NCBI GenBank assembly: GCA_017555085.1
Contig: JAFZHD010000039.1
Location: 1 to 64,000 of the forward strand
DNA from: Muribaculaceae bacterium
Lineage (GTDB): Bacteria; Bacteroidota; Bacteroidia; Bacteroidales; Muribaculaceae
Direction: 5' to 3'
DNA: 64,000 nt
The notes under the pieces are model-generated. The model was not told the origin of the DNA. It worked only from the letters and a program-made list of their open reading frames with translations, and did not search any database. Below, one piece after another: positions 17,263 to 25,841 of this stretch (the stretch's first letter is position 1; every line of letters begins with the position of its first letter). The translations under genes were made by a program, and so were the position numbers.

Positions 17263-18351
17263 ATGGAAGAAAAAAGATTGCTGAAAGGAAACGAAGCGAT
17301 AGCACTTGCCGCCATTCGTTATGGTGCTGACGGCTATTTTGGCTATCCCATTACGCCCCAATCAGAAATACTTGAAACCCTTGAAGCCGAAATGCCATGG
17401 GAAACAACCGGAATGGTAGTTCTTCAAGCCGAGAGCGAAGTGGCCGCCATTAACATGGTGTATGCCGGCGCGGCTTGTGGCAAGGCGGTGTTCACATCAT
17501 CGTCATCGCCCGGTGTCAGTCTCAAACAAGAAGGCATATCATATATAGCCGCCGGCGAATTGCCCGCGTTGATTGTAAATGTGATGCGTGGCGGCCCCGG
17601 TTTGGGCACAATTCAACCCTCGCAAGCCGACTATTTTCAAGCGACAAAGGGTGGCGGTCACGGCGACTATCACCTCATTGTGCTTGCACCGTCGAGCGTG
17701 CAAGAGATGGCCGACTTTGTGTATCTAGGCTTTGACCTCGCGTTCAAATATCGCACTCCGGCAATGATTCTTGCCGACGGTATAGTGGGCCAAATGATGG
17801 AAAAAGTGGTGTTGCCTCCCGCAAGAGCGCGTCGCACCGACGAAGAAATTGCAGCACAATGCCCTTGGGCTGTTACAGGCAAAAACGGCCGCGGCCATTC
17901 TAATGTGATGACTACCCTCGAACTCAACTCCGAACTTATGGAGAAACACAACGAGCATTATCAGCAGACCTATCGCTTGATTGAAGAAAACGAAGTAAGA
18001 TATCAAGAATACTATACCGAAGATGCCGAATATGTGATTGTGGCATTTGGCTCAGTGGCACGCATCTGCCTCAAAGCAATAGAAGAAGCGCGCCAACAAG
18101 GCGTGAAAGTGGGACTTATTCGCCCCATCACTTTGTGGCCGTTCCCCACAAAACGCATTGCCCAACTTGGCGCTCAAACCAAGGGCATGCTCTGTGTCGA
18201 ACTCAATGCCGGACAAATGATTGAAGATGTGCGCTTGGCCGTAAACGGCACAGTGCCCGTTTATCATTTTGGCCGCATGGGTGGCATCGTGCCCACGCCT
18301 CAGGAAGTGCTTGATGCGTTTAATGAAAAGTTTAACGAAGCAAAAATGTAA
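17263..18351 (+). CDS. vorB: 2-oxoacid:ferredoxin oxidoreductase alpha subunit (VorB type)
   Basis: A 362-residue alpha subunit of a coenzyme-A-dependent 2-oxoacid:ferredoxin oxidoreductase, which oxidatively decarboxylates a 2-oxoacid to acyl-CoA with reduction of ferredoxin, or runs in reverse. The N-terminal pyrimidine-binding domain has GYPITPQSEI near 27-36 and the ESEVAAINMVYAGAACG run near 54-70; the C-terminal part (about 240-360) is the transketolase-C-like domain. Proteins of this type are annotated both as ketoisovalerate (VorB) and as 2-oxoglutarate (KorA) subunits; the sequence alone does not settle the substrate, and in Bacteroides-type metabolism 2-oxoglutarate is equally likely. 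Confidence 0.9.
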   Translation: MEEKRLLKGNEAIALAAIRYGADGYFGYPITPQSEILETLEAEMPWETTGMVVLQAESEVAAINMVYAGAACGKAVFTSSSSPGVSLKQEGISYIAAGELPALIVNVMRGGPGLGTIQPSQADYFQATKGGGHGDYHLIVLAPSSVQEMADFVYLGFDLAFKYRTPAMILADGIVGQMMEKVVLPPARARRTDEEIAAQCPWAVTGKNGRGHSNVMTTLELNSELMEKHNEHYQQTYRLIEENEVRYQEYYTEDAEYVIVAFGSVARICLKAIEEARQQGVKVGLIRPITLWPFPTKRIAQLGAQTKGMLCVELNAGQMIEDVRLAVNGTVPVYHFGRMGGIVPTPQEVLDAFNEKFNEAKM

Positions 18352-18357
18352 TTGCCC

Positions 18358-19128
18358 ATGACTCCCGAAGAAATAATGAAACCCGAAAACCTCGTTTATG
18401 CCAAGCCCCGCTTGCTAAACGATAATCACATGCACTATTGCCCCGGTTGTAGCCATGGCGTTGTGCATCGATTGGTTGCTGAGATTATAGAGGAATTGGG
18501 CATTGAAGACAGCACTATCGGCGTTGCTCCGGTGGGCTGCTCGGTGTTTGCCTACAACTATATAGATATCGATTGGATTGAGGCTGCCCATGGCCGTGCT
18601 CCGGCAGTGGCGACAGCCGTAAAACGCCTTAATCCCTCGCGCATGGTGTTTACCTATCAAGGTGACGGCGACCTTGCCGCCATCGGTACTTGCGAGACCA
18701 TTCATGCCGCCAACCGTGGCGAGAACATTGCTATCATATTTATCAACAATGCCATCTATGGCATGACAGGCGGTCAAATGGCGCCCACAACATTGGAGGG
18801 CATGAAAACCTCAACCACTCCCTATGGCCGTCGCGTTGACCTCAATGGCTATCCCCTTGAAATGTCAAAATTGCTCGCGCAGTTAGATGGCACTTGCTTG
18901 GTGACTCGTCAGGCTGTGCACACTCCCGCAGCGGTGCGCAAGGCAAAAGCGGCAATCAAACAAGCATTTATCAACTCAATGGAAGGCCGTGGCACATCGG
19001 TTGTGGAAATTGTCAGCACTTGTAACTCGGGTTGGAAAATGACACCTGCCCAATCAAACAAGTGGATGGAAGAGAATATGTTTGCTAAATACCCATTGGG
19101 CGAAATCAAAAACACAGTTAAGAAATGA
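18358..19128 (+). CDS. 2-oxoacid:ferredoxin oxidoreductase beta subunit (thiamine diphosphate-binding)
   Basis: The beta subunit binds thiamine diphosphate and Mg. The motif GDGDLAAIGTCETIHAA (about 102-118), continuing to FINNAIYGMTGGQM (about 129-142), is the cofactor-binding region. CPGCSHG near 26-32 is the conserved CxxC segment found in this subunit family. I use the ATG at 18358, giving 256 residues; an in-frame TTG at 18352 would add only two residues and sits one base past the alpha stop. Its end overlaps the gamma start in ATGA, so the two are translationally coupled. Confidence 0.93.
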   Translation: MTPEEIMKPENLVYAKPRLLNDNHMHYCPGCSHGVVHRLVAEIIEELGIEDSTIGVAPVGCSVFAYNYIDIDWIEAAHGRAPAVATAVKRLNPSRMVFTYQGDGDLAAIGTCETIHAANRGENIAIIFINNAIYGMTGGQMAPTTLEGMKTSTTPYGRRVDLNGYPLEMSKLLAQLDGTCLVTRQAVHTPAAVRKAKAAIKQAFINSMEGRGTSVVEIVSTCNSGWKMTPAQSNKWMEENMFAKYPLGEIKNTVKK

Positions 19129-19661
19129 AAGAAGAAATAGTAATAGCCGGATTTGGCGGACAAGGTGTGTTGTCAATGGGTAAAATACTTGCCTATGCAG
19201 CGTTGATGGACGATTTGGAGGTGACTTGGATGCCCTCTTATGGTCCCGAGCAGCGTGGCGGTACTGCTAATGTGACTGTGATTATCAGCGACAAGGAAAT
19301 CAGTTCGCCGGTATTGAACAGTTATGACACAGCAGTCATTCTCAATCAGCAGAGTCTTGACAAATTTGAGGCGTCAATCAAACCTGGCGGCACACTCATC
19401 TACGACTCTTATGGCATTCATCATGCTCCCCAACGCACCGACATCAATGTCTATCGCATCGATGCAATGGAAGCCGCGTTTGAAATGGAAAGCGCCAAAG
19501 CCTATAATATGATTGTGCTTGGCTCATTGCTCAAAATCAAACCCATCGTTCCCATTGAGAGCGTAATCAAAGGCCTAAAAAAGACCTTGCCCGAACGCCA
19601 TCACCACCTCATTCCCATGAATGAAGCCGCCATCAACCGCGGCATGGATTTGGTAAAATAA
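19125..19661 (+). CDS. 2-oxoacid:ferredoxin oxidoreductase gamma subunit
   Basis: A 178-residue gamma subunit, the last gene of the operon. The start has the family motif GFGGQGVLSMGKILAYA (about 8-24), followed by WMPSYGPEQRGGTANV near 37-52, which is the conserved gamma-subunit segment contributing to coenzyme A and subunit contacts. The start codon overlaps the beta stop by 4 bases. The strong hairpin at 19681-19722 ends the operon. Confidence 0.92.
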   Translation: MKEEIVIAGFGGQGVLSMGKILAYAALMDDLEVTWMPSYGPEQRGGTANVTVIISDKEISSPVLNSYDTAVILNQQSLDKFEASIKPGGTLIYDSYGIHHAPQRTDINVYRIDAMEAAFEMESAKAYNMIVLGSLLKIKPIVPIESVIKGLKKTLPERHHHLIPMNEAAINRGMDLVK

Positions 19662-19680
19662 CCGACCGACAAAATATAAC

Positions 19681-19722
19681 AAACAAGAAAGAGCAACCCC
19701 TGTGGGTTGCTCTTTCTTGTTT
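19681..19722. terminator. Bidirectional terminator between the ferredoxin oxidoreductase operon and the PhnA-like gene
   Basis: A perfect 19-bp stem with a 4-base loop; A-runs and T-runs at both ends let it work in both directions. It lies 20 bases past the gamma-subunit stop and 17 bases past the stop of the convergent gene. Confidence 0.9.
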
Positions 19723-19738
19723 AATGCTATGCTTGTTA

Positions 19739-20071
19739 TTATTTTTTCAAGAAGCAAGTTTTGAGAACGATGCTGCTGCCGTCGATTTTGCAGTCAACTT
19801 CTTCGGGGTTTTCGGTAAGGCGAATGCTTTTTACTTTTGTGCCGCGTTTGATTACCATAGACGAACCTTTCACTTTGAGGTCTTTGATAACTGTTACAGC
19901 ATCGCCATCAAAAAGTTCGGCACCATTGCTGTCCTTGGCCACTGTGTTTTCTTCTTCGGCCTCGCTTGCATCGGCGCTAAACTCGTGAGCACAGTCGGGG
20001 CAAACATAGAGTGAGCCGTCAAAGTAGGTGAATTCGCTGCCACACTTTGGGCATTTGGGAATATCTGTCAT
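19739..20071 (-). CDS. PhnA/YjdM-like zinc-ribbon protein
   Basis: A 110-residue cytoplasmic protein with an N-terminal zinc ribbon (CPKCGSEF near 7-14 and CPDCAHEF near 24-31), a short acidic linker, and a C-terminal SH3-like beta-barrel (GDAVTVIKDLKVKGSS near 54-70, then IKRGTKVKSIRL). This is the layout of PhnA/YjdM proteins. Despite the old name there is no evidence here for phosphonate use; no other phn gene is near. It is transcribed alone from a well-matched promoter. Confidence 0.88.
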   Translation of the reverse strand: MTDIPKCPKCGSEFTYFDGSLYVCPDCAHEFSADASEAEEENTVAKDSNGAELFDGDAVTVIKDLKVKGSSMVIKRGTKVKSIRLTENPEEVDCKIDGSSIVLKTCFLKK

Positions 20072-20132
20072 TTCTGTGGGTTATTAATGGGGAATGAATT
20101 GCCCCATGAGGTTTGAACTTGAATTATCACTG

Positions 20133-20163
20133 CAAAGTTACTGCTTTTGCGTCTAATATCAAA
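20133..20163 (-). promoter_or_regulatory. Promoter of the PhnA-like gene
   Basis: Minus-strand TTTG (20163-20160), 19 bases, TAACTTTG (20140-20133). Confidence 0.75.
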
Positions 20164-20243
20164 ACACGCAGGCGCAATGCCTGTCATTTGGCCGTTATTT
20201 ATATATGTATATATAAGTATATGGCTTGTGTTTTTTGCCGGGA

Positions 20244-20927
20244 CTATATGCTGCAAGAGTCGGGTGTGTGGCCATAGAGAGATGCCACCACGCGTGAGTA
20301 GAACGGCTGTTTTGCCTTCTTGGACTCGTGTGTTGCCGATTCGTTTTCGTTGAAGTCGGCATCATCGTCCTCATCGTTGGCAAACATTCCTTTGACCCAA
20401 TCGCTCATTTGTGCCGTCAAAGGCTTGGCGTTTCGCGCAGGTTGCTTTTTGTGGGAATTGTGAGCCTCATTTTCTTTGTCAAAATCGTTGGCAGAGTCAT
20501 CGACAAAAGCATTTGTGAATATGTTGGCGATTTGCTGCATTAATGTTGCCTTTTTGATGGTTGTTGGGGCTAGTGCGGGGATGTGAACATCGGGGCAGTC
20601 AGAAATGTGCATAATGTGGCTTTTCCATGACCAATATACCACGGGGCTGATGTCGCGTGCAACCTGATGGGGGTTAACGCCGCTAACTTTGTTTACCGAT
20701 TTCATTTTCAAGGCGAGTTCGTCGGCGCTCTTTGCAAAAACAAACAAGTGGCGCAAGTCGGTATCGACCAATTCTTCGCCGTCATAGATGTTGGCTGATT
20801 CAAATTTGAGCCCAACATAAACACCGTTTTTAGGGCTTTTGAGATGTGTGAGATTGATGAGGTCGGGCACTCCCGAAAACTTCACACCATAAACTTCAAA
20901 TTCGCGTGTTTTGTGAATTCCAATCAT
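20244..20927 (-). CDS. Hypothetical protein, function unknown
   Basis: A 227-residue soluble protein I do not recognise. There is no signal peptide. Residues 1-130 look like a mixed alpha/beta domain; residues 140-215 are low-complexity, very rich in Asp, Glu, Asn and Lys (for example DDDADFNENES), which suggests a disordered acidic linker. The C-terminal end is again more hydrophobic. It is read from a well-matched promoter (20969-21000) as a single gene, which supports it being real. A DNA- or protein-binding regulatory role would be a guess. Confidence 0.7.
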   Translation of the reverse strand: MIGIHKTREFEVYGVKFSGVPDLINLTHLKSPKNGVYVGLKFESANIYDGEELVDTDLRHLFVFAKSADELALKMKSVNKVSGVNPHQVARDISPVVYWSWKSHIMHISDCPDVHIPALAPTTIKKATLMQQIANIFTNAFVDDSANDFDKENEAHNSHKKQPARNAKPLTAQMSDWVKGMFANDEDDDADFNENESATHESKKAKQPFYSRVVASLYGHTPDSCSI

Positions 20928-20968
20928 AGTAGTGTCGGTTTAAAGTTTGTTTTTTGATTAATAATACA

Positions 20969-21000
20969 CAAAGATATATAAATAAATTCACAAAAGCAAA
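20969..21000 (-). promoter_or_regulatory. Promoter of the unknown gene at 20244-20927
   Basis: Minus-strand TTTG (21000-20997), 20 bases, TATCTTTG (20976-20969). Confidence 0.7.
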
Positions 21001-21114
21001 TAGGATGTGCCGTACTTTGGCATAAAATTTTGTTATGAGAATTTTTCGCAGGTTTTGTTGGCTGATTTATGCGTTGCTTGGCCGTCGTACGCCCAAAGAT
21101 TCAGGCCTAAAAAG

Positions 21115-21145
21115 TTGGAAATTAGGGGAAATTTGCGTATATTTG
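21115..21145 (+). promoter_or_regulatory. Promoter of the unknown gene pair at 21231-22214
   Basis: TTG at 21115-21117, 20 bases, TATATTTG at 21138-21145. The leader to the ATG at 21231 is about 80 bases. Confidence 0.7.
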
Positions 21146-21230
21146 TAATACAATTTCGTTTGATACCGAAAACACCGACTATTATAAATGCAAAAATGCA
21201 ACTTTGACACCATTAATTAGTACTGATATT

Positions 21231-21887
21231 ATGAAAGAGTCAAACAAATCAGCGACACCTATCCAAAACGATTTTCAGAACATCGAAAATGATAGCCAAC
21301 AGGTTGCTCTTGATTACATCAAGGCGTTGGCTGTGTTTGCTGTAGATAACACCGATGAGTCGGCACTCGCACAAATACCCCGAATGCTTGCCACGATTAA
21401 AGAAGGCGGTTATTTGATTTTGCCCATAGCAAGCCAAAATCAAGACTGCACGCAACACCTTTATATGGCAGTTAATATGTCGTTGGAGACTGTAAAGTAT
21501 TTCAGCAAACATTGGCATCAGGTATCGTTTGTGTGGAGTCAGCTAAATGAAGACCACTCAGTTTCTTCGCAATTTTGGGCGAAGTCAAATGAGTCGCAAA
21601 GCATGCAGTTGGCCGATTATATCATCAAAGAGGAATGTGTGTCGCCGACCGGTCAATGTGTGACCGAAGGAGTGTTTACCGTTGCAGGCAAGGAGTTTGG
21701 CTATCAAGTTGAATGTGGCATCTTGGCCGAACTAAACGCCAAAATGGGCAAAAACATCAGGCGAATAGTTGAGCGAGAGCAGGCCATTGGCAACACATTC
21801 ACCGAAGAGCAGATATTAGATTTTGCCATGAACAAAGTGGGGCAGTCGCCGTTACTCTACCGCAAGGCAATAATCAAAACCTGTTGA
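21231..21887 (+). CDS. Hypothetical protein, function unknown
   Basis: A 218-residue soluble protein without signal peptide or membrane segment. The ATG at 21231 is preferred over an in-frame TTG at 21204. No motif is recognised; the sequence is of balanced composition with predicted helices at 20-60 and 95-125 and several Cys residues in the second half (near 126, 134 and 157). It appears to be co-transcribed with the smaller unknown gene that begins 36 bases downstream. Confidence 0.7.
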   Translation: MKESNKSATPIQNDFQNIENDSQQVALDYIKALAVFAVDNTDESALAQIPRMLATIKEGGYLILPIASQNQDCTQHLYMAVNMSLETVKYFSKHWHQVSFVWSQLNEDHSVSSQFWAKSNESQSMQLADYIIKEECVSPTGQCVTEGVFTVAGKEFGYQVECGILAELNAKMGKNIRRIVEREQAIGNTFTEEQILDFAMNKVGQSPLLYRKAIIKTC

Positions 21888-21923
21888 GAAAATAGATATA
21901 ATAACCAATAAAACGAGATAAAT

Positions 21924-22214
21924 ATGTTAATGGTAACTGAAATTAGGTGCTTTGCTCATCAAGATGATGAGAAGCCTGTTAAAGTGTTTGATGTAAATGT
22001 GAGCAACGCAACTATGTTTGCTCATCACAATAAAATTCCCCAAATTAGGCCCAATTTTTTGGACTATATGCGCACCACCGATTACGATGAAATCGCGCGA
22101 TGGTATGAGGAGCGTAAGATGAAGGCAAACAAAGAAGAGTTTGAAGAATTCTTGAAAACGCGAGAACCATTTGCCCGCATCGAAATCGTCATCTATGAGT
22201 GGGAGTTTTATTAA
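21924..22214 (+). CDS. Hypothetical small protein, function unknown
   Basis: A 96-residue soluble protein, second gene of a two-gene unit. Features seen: a beta-rich N-terminal half, then an amphipathic charged helix (about 55-80, alternating Glu and Lys), then a beta strand ending EIVIYEWEFY. An ATG two codons further in would be an alternative start. No family is recognised; the pairing with the gene upstream suggests a joint function. Confidence 0.65.
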   Translation: MLMVTEIRCFAHQDDEKPVKVFDVNVSNATMFAHHNKIPQIRPNFLDYMRTTDYDEIARWYEERKMKANKEEFEEFLKTREPFARIEIVIYEWEFY

Positions 22215-22267
22215 TATTGAAATTGTCTTGGAGTAGGACTCTGGTTTGGGCTGATATTCGCCCCTTG

Positions 22268-22303
22268 TAAAAAAACAATAGCCTCGCTGATGCGGGGCCA
22301 TTG
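22268..22303 (-). terminator. Terminator of the tricorn-like protease gene
   Basis: On the minus strand a GC-rich hairpin (arms at 22276-22287 and 22292-22303, with mismatches) is followed by a run of seven T. It is 25 bases past the stop. Confidence 0.8.
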
Positions 22304-22327
22304 GCGTTATAGAGAATAGGAGAGTGT

Positions 22328-25300
22328 TTATTTCTTGTTGAGGTCGCGGAGGAGTGTTTCGACTGCTGTGCGCAACTGAGTATCTTCGCCTTTGACCACA
22401 GTTTCTGGGGCATTGAGGACATGAATGTCGGGTTCAAGTTGTTGGTTTTCGAGATAAGAGCCGTCGGGCAATTCATAGCCCACTACGGGAATGCCAAACA
22501 CCAACGAGGGGTCTTGCAGTGTGACCCAATTAACGCTTGTCATGGTTCCTGGTACGGGAGCTCCAACGAGTTTGCCGATACCGCGGTGTTTATACACCCA
22601 AGGAGTGCCGTGGGCGTTGCTATAATTGGCTTCACATTGCACCATGATGCTCGGTTTGTTCCAGCGGCGGCTCGGCATGTCGCAAGTTTCAACTCCACGC
22701 ACCACTTGTGTAAAGTATTTTTGTCCGCTAAACAAAATCTCGATGTCTTCGTGCAAGCGGCCGCCGCCGTTCCAACGGGTGTCGATAACGATACCCTCAC
22801 AGTGGTTATATTTGCCGAGAATGTCGGAATAAACTTTGCGGAAACTGTCGTCGCCCATTGATTGGATGTGAACATAACCCAATCGGCCGTTTGACCAGCG
22901 TTCAACATCGGCAGCGCGTTGTTTTACCCAACGGTCATAGAGGAGTGAGTTTTGTGCGCTTGATGTGATGGGGAGCACCACCTCGTCCCAACGCTCGCCT
23001 GTGGCGGGATTGTAGATTGAAACGAGAGTCTTTTTCTTGGCCATAGAGTTGAGCATAACGGTATAGTCGCTGTTGGCTTTGATTTCTTGGCCGTTGATTT
23101 TTTCAATTATGCAGCCGGCTTTCACTTTGCTGCTTGCACGGTCAAACGGGCCGCGCTCAATCACCTCATCGACTTTGAGGCCGTTGCCCGAGTAGGTGAG
23201 GTCATACAGAAGTCCGAGAGTTGCTGTAGGCTCTTTGGCGCCCGATGCATAGTAGCGGCCACCGGTGTGCGACACATTGAGTTCACCCAACCATTCGCTG
23301 AGCATTTCGGCAAAGTCATAGTTATTGTTGATGTGGAGGAAACGACGGTAGTCGGCAGTCATCTTGTCCCAATCAACGCCGTGCATTGATTTCACATAAA
23401 ACATTTCGCGTTCTTGGCGATATACATAGTTAAACATGTATTCGCGCTCGGCAGCGAGGTCGAGAGTCATGTTGGCCGAGTATGCGATGTTGGTCATCTT
23501 TTCGCTCTTGGCGTCCATTTTCTTCATAGAACGGCCCAAGAGGAAGATGTTTTTGCCGTCTTTATCCATTTCCATCACCATTGAGGGAGCATCGAGTGCG
23601 CTCACTTGCTTGTTTTCGTTCTTGCGAAGCGCGATTTTCCACAAGTTGTAGCCCTTGCCGGCCGATGTGAGGTAATAGAGAGTTTCGCCGTCTTGGGTAA
23701 CGATGGCGTTGCAGATGTCAGATGAATAAGGAGTGAGGCGCACCACGCGGTCGCAAATGCCGTCAAGTTCGACATTGATTTTCTTTACATCGTCAACCTT
23801 GGCTTTATCGTCCTTTTTGTCATCGGCTTTCTTATCATCTTTCTTGGCGTCTTTTTTGTCGTCGGCCTTCTTGGCTTTTTGTTCTTTTTCAACCTCTTTG
23901 TAGAGGGCATAGTCTTCCTCGTTTAAGCGATATTTGTCATAGGCATCTTGGTTGAGGAAAACCATCATCACATCGGCTTCCGAACCCCACGAAGCATGGT
24001 TGCGCATGCCATATCGGTCGGTGAGGAAAATGATGGCATTGCCGTCGGCAGTCCAGCGGGGTGATTCGTCAAAATAGCCTGTTTGGGTGAGGTTGGTGAA
24101 ATTTTTGCCTTGGGCATCGATGATTGCCACATCGCTATATGGGTCGTGCTTATTGTCAACAACCGACATTACAAACCATTGACCGTCGGGCGACCATGAA
24201 TAGTCAAAACCGCCGTTGCGGCGCGAGTGGGTAGAGCCGTCGGTGATTTGGCGCACCTTTTTGCTCTTTACATTCATGACCATGAGGCGGTTGCGGTCTT
24301 GGATAAACGCAATCTCGTTGCCGTCGGGCGAGAACGAGGGATAGGTGCGTTCAATGCCGTCTTTGCCGTCAAAGAGAGCCTCTTCGTTGATGAGTGTGGC
24401 GTTGGGGAAATTGAGGTCTTCTTCGCGGGCTATTTCGGCCTTATAGATGTTCCAATGGCCGTCGCGTTCGCTTGTGTAGATAATGGTGCGATTGTCGGGC
24501 GCCCATGAGATTTGACGCTCGGCAGCGGCAGTGTGAGTAATCTGTTTGGTAGTGTTATATTCAACCGAAGTGACAAACACCTCGCCGCGTTTCACAAATG
24601 CTATCTGCTTGCCGTCGGGCGAAACTGTTGCGCCTGTTGCGCCGCTGTTTACCGCAATGTTTTCGAGCAGATTTTCGTCATCGAGAGTAATGTCGATAGC
24701 CACTTTCTTGGGAGCGGCTTTGCCCGCTTTGGTGTAAATCTCGCCGTTGTAGGTAAAAGCGAGAGTGCCGTTATCGGCTTGCGAGAGAAATCTCACGGGG
24801 TGGGTTTTGAACGAAGTCACGGCAGTAACCTCTTTGGGATTGGCCAACGGGAATGAATACACATTCATTGACTTGCCGTTGCGTTCGCTGAGGAAATAAA
24901 CGGTTGCGCCGTCGGTGCCCAACACAGGGTTGCGGTCTTCGCCGGCGTGATCGGTAAGGTTGGTGTGCTTGCCGGTGGTGAGGTCACAACTCCACACATC
25001 GCGTGCTATTGACGAGGTGTGATGTTTGCGCCACTCGTCTTCCATGCCTTTTTGGTCTTGGTAAAGGAAGAAATTTCCAGCCTTGTTGAAACACATCATT
25101 TGGGCGGGTGAGGCAATCACCTGAACGCTTTGGCCGCCTTTGGTAGCAACCTTATACACCTCGGTCAATCGGCCCGAGGGGAACATGGCGCTCGATGCCG
25201 GGTCTTGAATAGCGGCAGAGAAATATATCCATTTGCCGTCGGGCGAGAACGCTTCGGGAGTTTCGGCTGCCGAGTTGAAAGTGAGTCGGGTAGCCTGACC

Positions 25301-25588
25301 GCCGTTGGCGTTCATCACATAAATGTCGGTGCCGCCGTTGCGGTCGCTTGTAAAGGCAATTTTTTTGCCGTCGGGCGACCAGATGGGGGTTGCTTCATAA
25401 GAAGGTTGAGTGGTGAGGCGAGTGGCAGTGCCGCCGGTAGAGGCAACAGAGTAGATGTCGCCCTTGTAGGTAAAAGCGATGTTGGCGCCGTCAGGCGAAA
25501 TTTTCACATCGCGCAGCCATAGCGGAGTCACAGCCGATGCCGACAACGACAAGCCCGCAAGAGCAATGAGAGTCAGAACTTTTTTCAT
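22328..25588 (-). CDS. Tricorn-like S41 protease with PD40 beta-propellers
   Basis: A 1086-residue exported protein. The start at 25588 gives a signal peptide (residues 1-19, ending LSASA) and lies downstream of the promoter box; the frame extends 18 codons further up but that part precedes the promoter. Residues 20-540 and part of 620-700 carry PD40-type propeller blades, with SPDGK-like motifs at least six times. A Lys/Asp-rich linker spans about 575-610. A PDZ-like region (about 850-930) and the S41 catalytic domain (about 930-1080, with DTRWNGGGRLHEDI and the nucleophile region NYSNAHGTPW) complete the tricorn layout. In the archaeal tricorn protease peptides are degraded after the proteasome; here the location is periplasmic. 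Confidence 0.93.
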   Translation of the reverse strand: MKKVLTLIALAGLSLSASAVTPLWLRDVKISPDGANIAFTYKGDIYSVASTGGTATRLTTQPSYEATPIWSPDGKKIAFTSDRNGGTDIYVMNANGGQATRLTFNSAAETPEAFSPDGKWIYFSAAIQDPASSAMFPSGRLTEVYKVATKGGQSVQVIASPAQMMCFNKAGNFFLYQDQKGMEDEWRKHHTSSIARDVWSCDLTTGKHTNLTDHAGEDRNPVLGTDGATVYFLSERNGKSMNVYSFPLANPKEVTAVTSFKTHPVRFLSQADNGTLAFTYNGEIYTKAGKAAPKKVAIDITLDDENLLENIAVNSGATGATVSPDGKQIAFVKRGEVFVTSVEYNTTKQITHTAAAERQISWAPDNRTIIYTSERDGHWNIYKAEIAREEDLNFPNATLINEEALFDGKDGIERTYPSFSPDGNEIAFIQDRNRLMVMNVKSKKVRQITDGSTHSRRNGGFDYSWSPDGQWFVMSVVDNKHDPYSDVAIIDAQGKNFTNLTQTGYFDESPRWTADGNAIIFLTDRYGMRNHASWGSEADVMMVFLNQDAYDKYRLNEEDYALYKEVEKEQKAKKADDKKDAKKDDKKADDKKDDKAKVDDVKKINVELDGICDRVVRLTPYSSDICNAIVTQDGETLYYLTSAGKGYNLWKIALRKNENKQVSALDAPSMVMEMDKDGKNIFLLGRSMKKMDAKSEKMTNIAYSANMTLDLAAEREYMFNYVYRQEREMFYVKSMHGVDWDKMTADYRRFLHINNNYDFAEMLSEWLGELNVSHTGGRYYASGAKEPTATLGLLYDLTYSGNGLKVDEVIERGPFDRASSKVKAGCIIEKINGQEIKANSDYTVMLNSMAKKKTLVSIYNPATGERWDEVVLPITSSAQNSLLYDRWVKQRAADVERWSNGRLGYVHIQSMGDDSFRKVYSDILGKYNHCEGIVIDTRWNGGGRLHEDIEILFSGQKYFTQVVRGVETCDMPSRRWNKPSIMVQCEANYSNAHGTPWVYKHRGIGKLVGAPVPGTMTSVNWVTLQDPSLVFGIPVVGYELPDGSYLENQQLEPDIHVLNAPETVVKGEDTQLRTAVETLLRDLNKK

Positions 25589-25630
25589 GATTATATTTGT
25601 ATTTGTGATTATGCTTAACCGATTATTCTG

Positions 25631-25638
25631 CAAAGATA
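25631..25638 (-). promoter_or_regulatory. Promoter box of the tricorn-like protease gene
   Basis: Minus-strand TATCTTTG, a full -7 match, 42 bases before the ATG at 25588. No clear -33 box. Confidence 0.5.
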
Positions 25639-25735
25639 CCACAAATTACCGAAAGCAGAAAAACCACAGCCAAAAACCGTGATTTTTGAGAACGTGATAA
25701 GGAAAATAATGAAGCATTTTTTTGTGCTTTTTGGG

Positions 25736-25764
25736 TTGCACTCCAAAAAGTTTTGTTATTTTTG
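25736..25764 (+). promoter_or_regulatory. Promoter of the OmpA/PD40-GSCFA-murF/alr operon
   Basis: TTG at 25736-25738, 18 bases, TATTTTTG at 25757-25764. The leader is about 75 bases to the ATG at 25842. Confidence 0.65.
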
Positions 25765-25841
25765 TAATATGGAAAATAACGGCTTGATTGTTGCGTTATA
25801 AAAGTTAAAGTACTCACTTTAATTCAGTGCAAAATTATTAT

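Larger units (their letters stand above)
20928..21230. other. Divergent promoter region
   Basis: This 303-base gap holds two back-to-back promoters: minus-strand boxes at 21000-20969 and plus-strand boxes at 21115-21145. A 66-codon GTG-started frame across 21007-21207 looks non-coding. Nothing else is seen. Confidence 0.6.

Noticed and set aside
21007-21207. 66-codon GTG-started frame in the divergent promoter region
   Set aside because: It spans the -33 and -7 boxes of the next gene and shows no conserved pattern.
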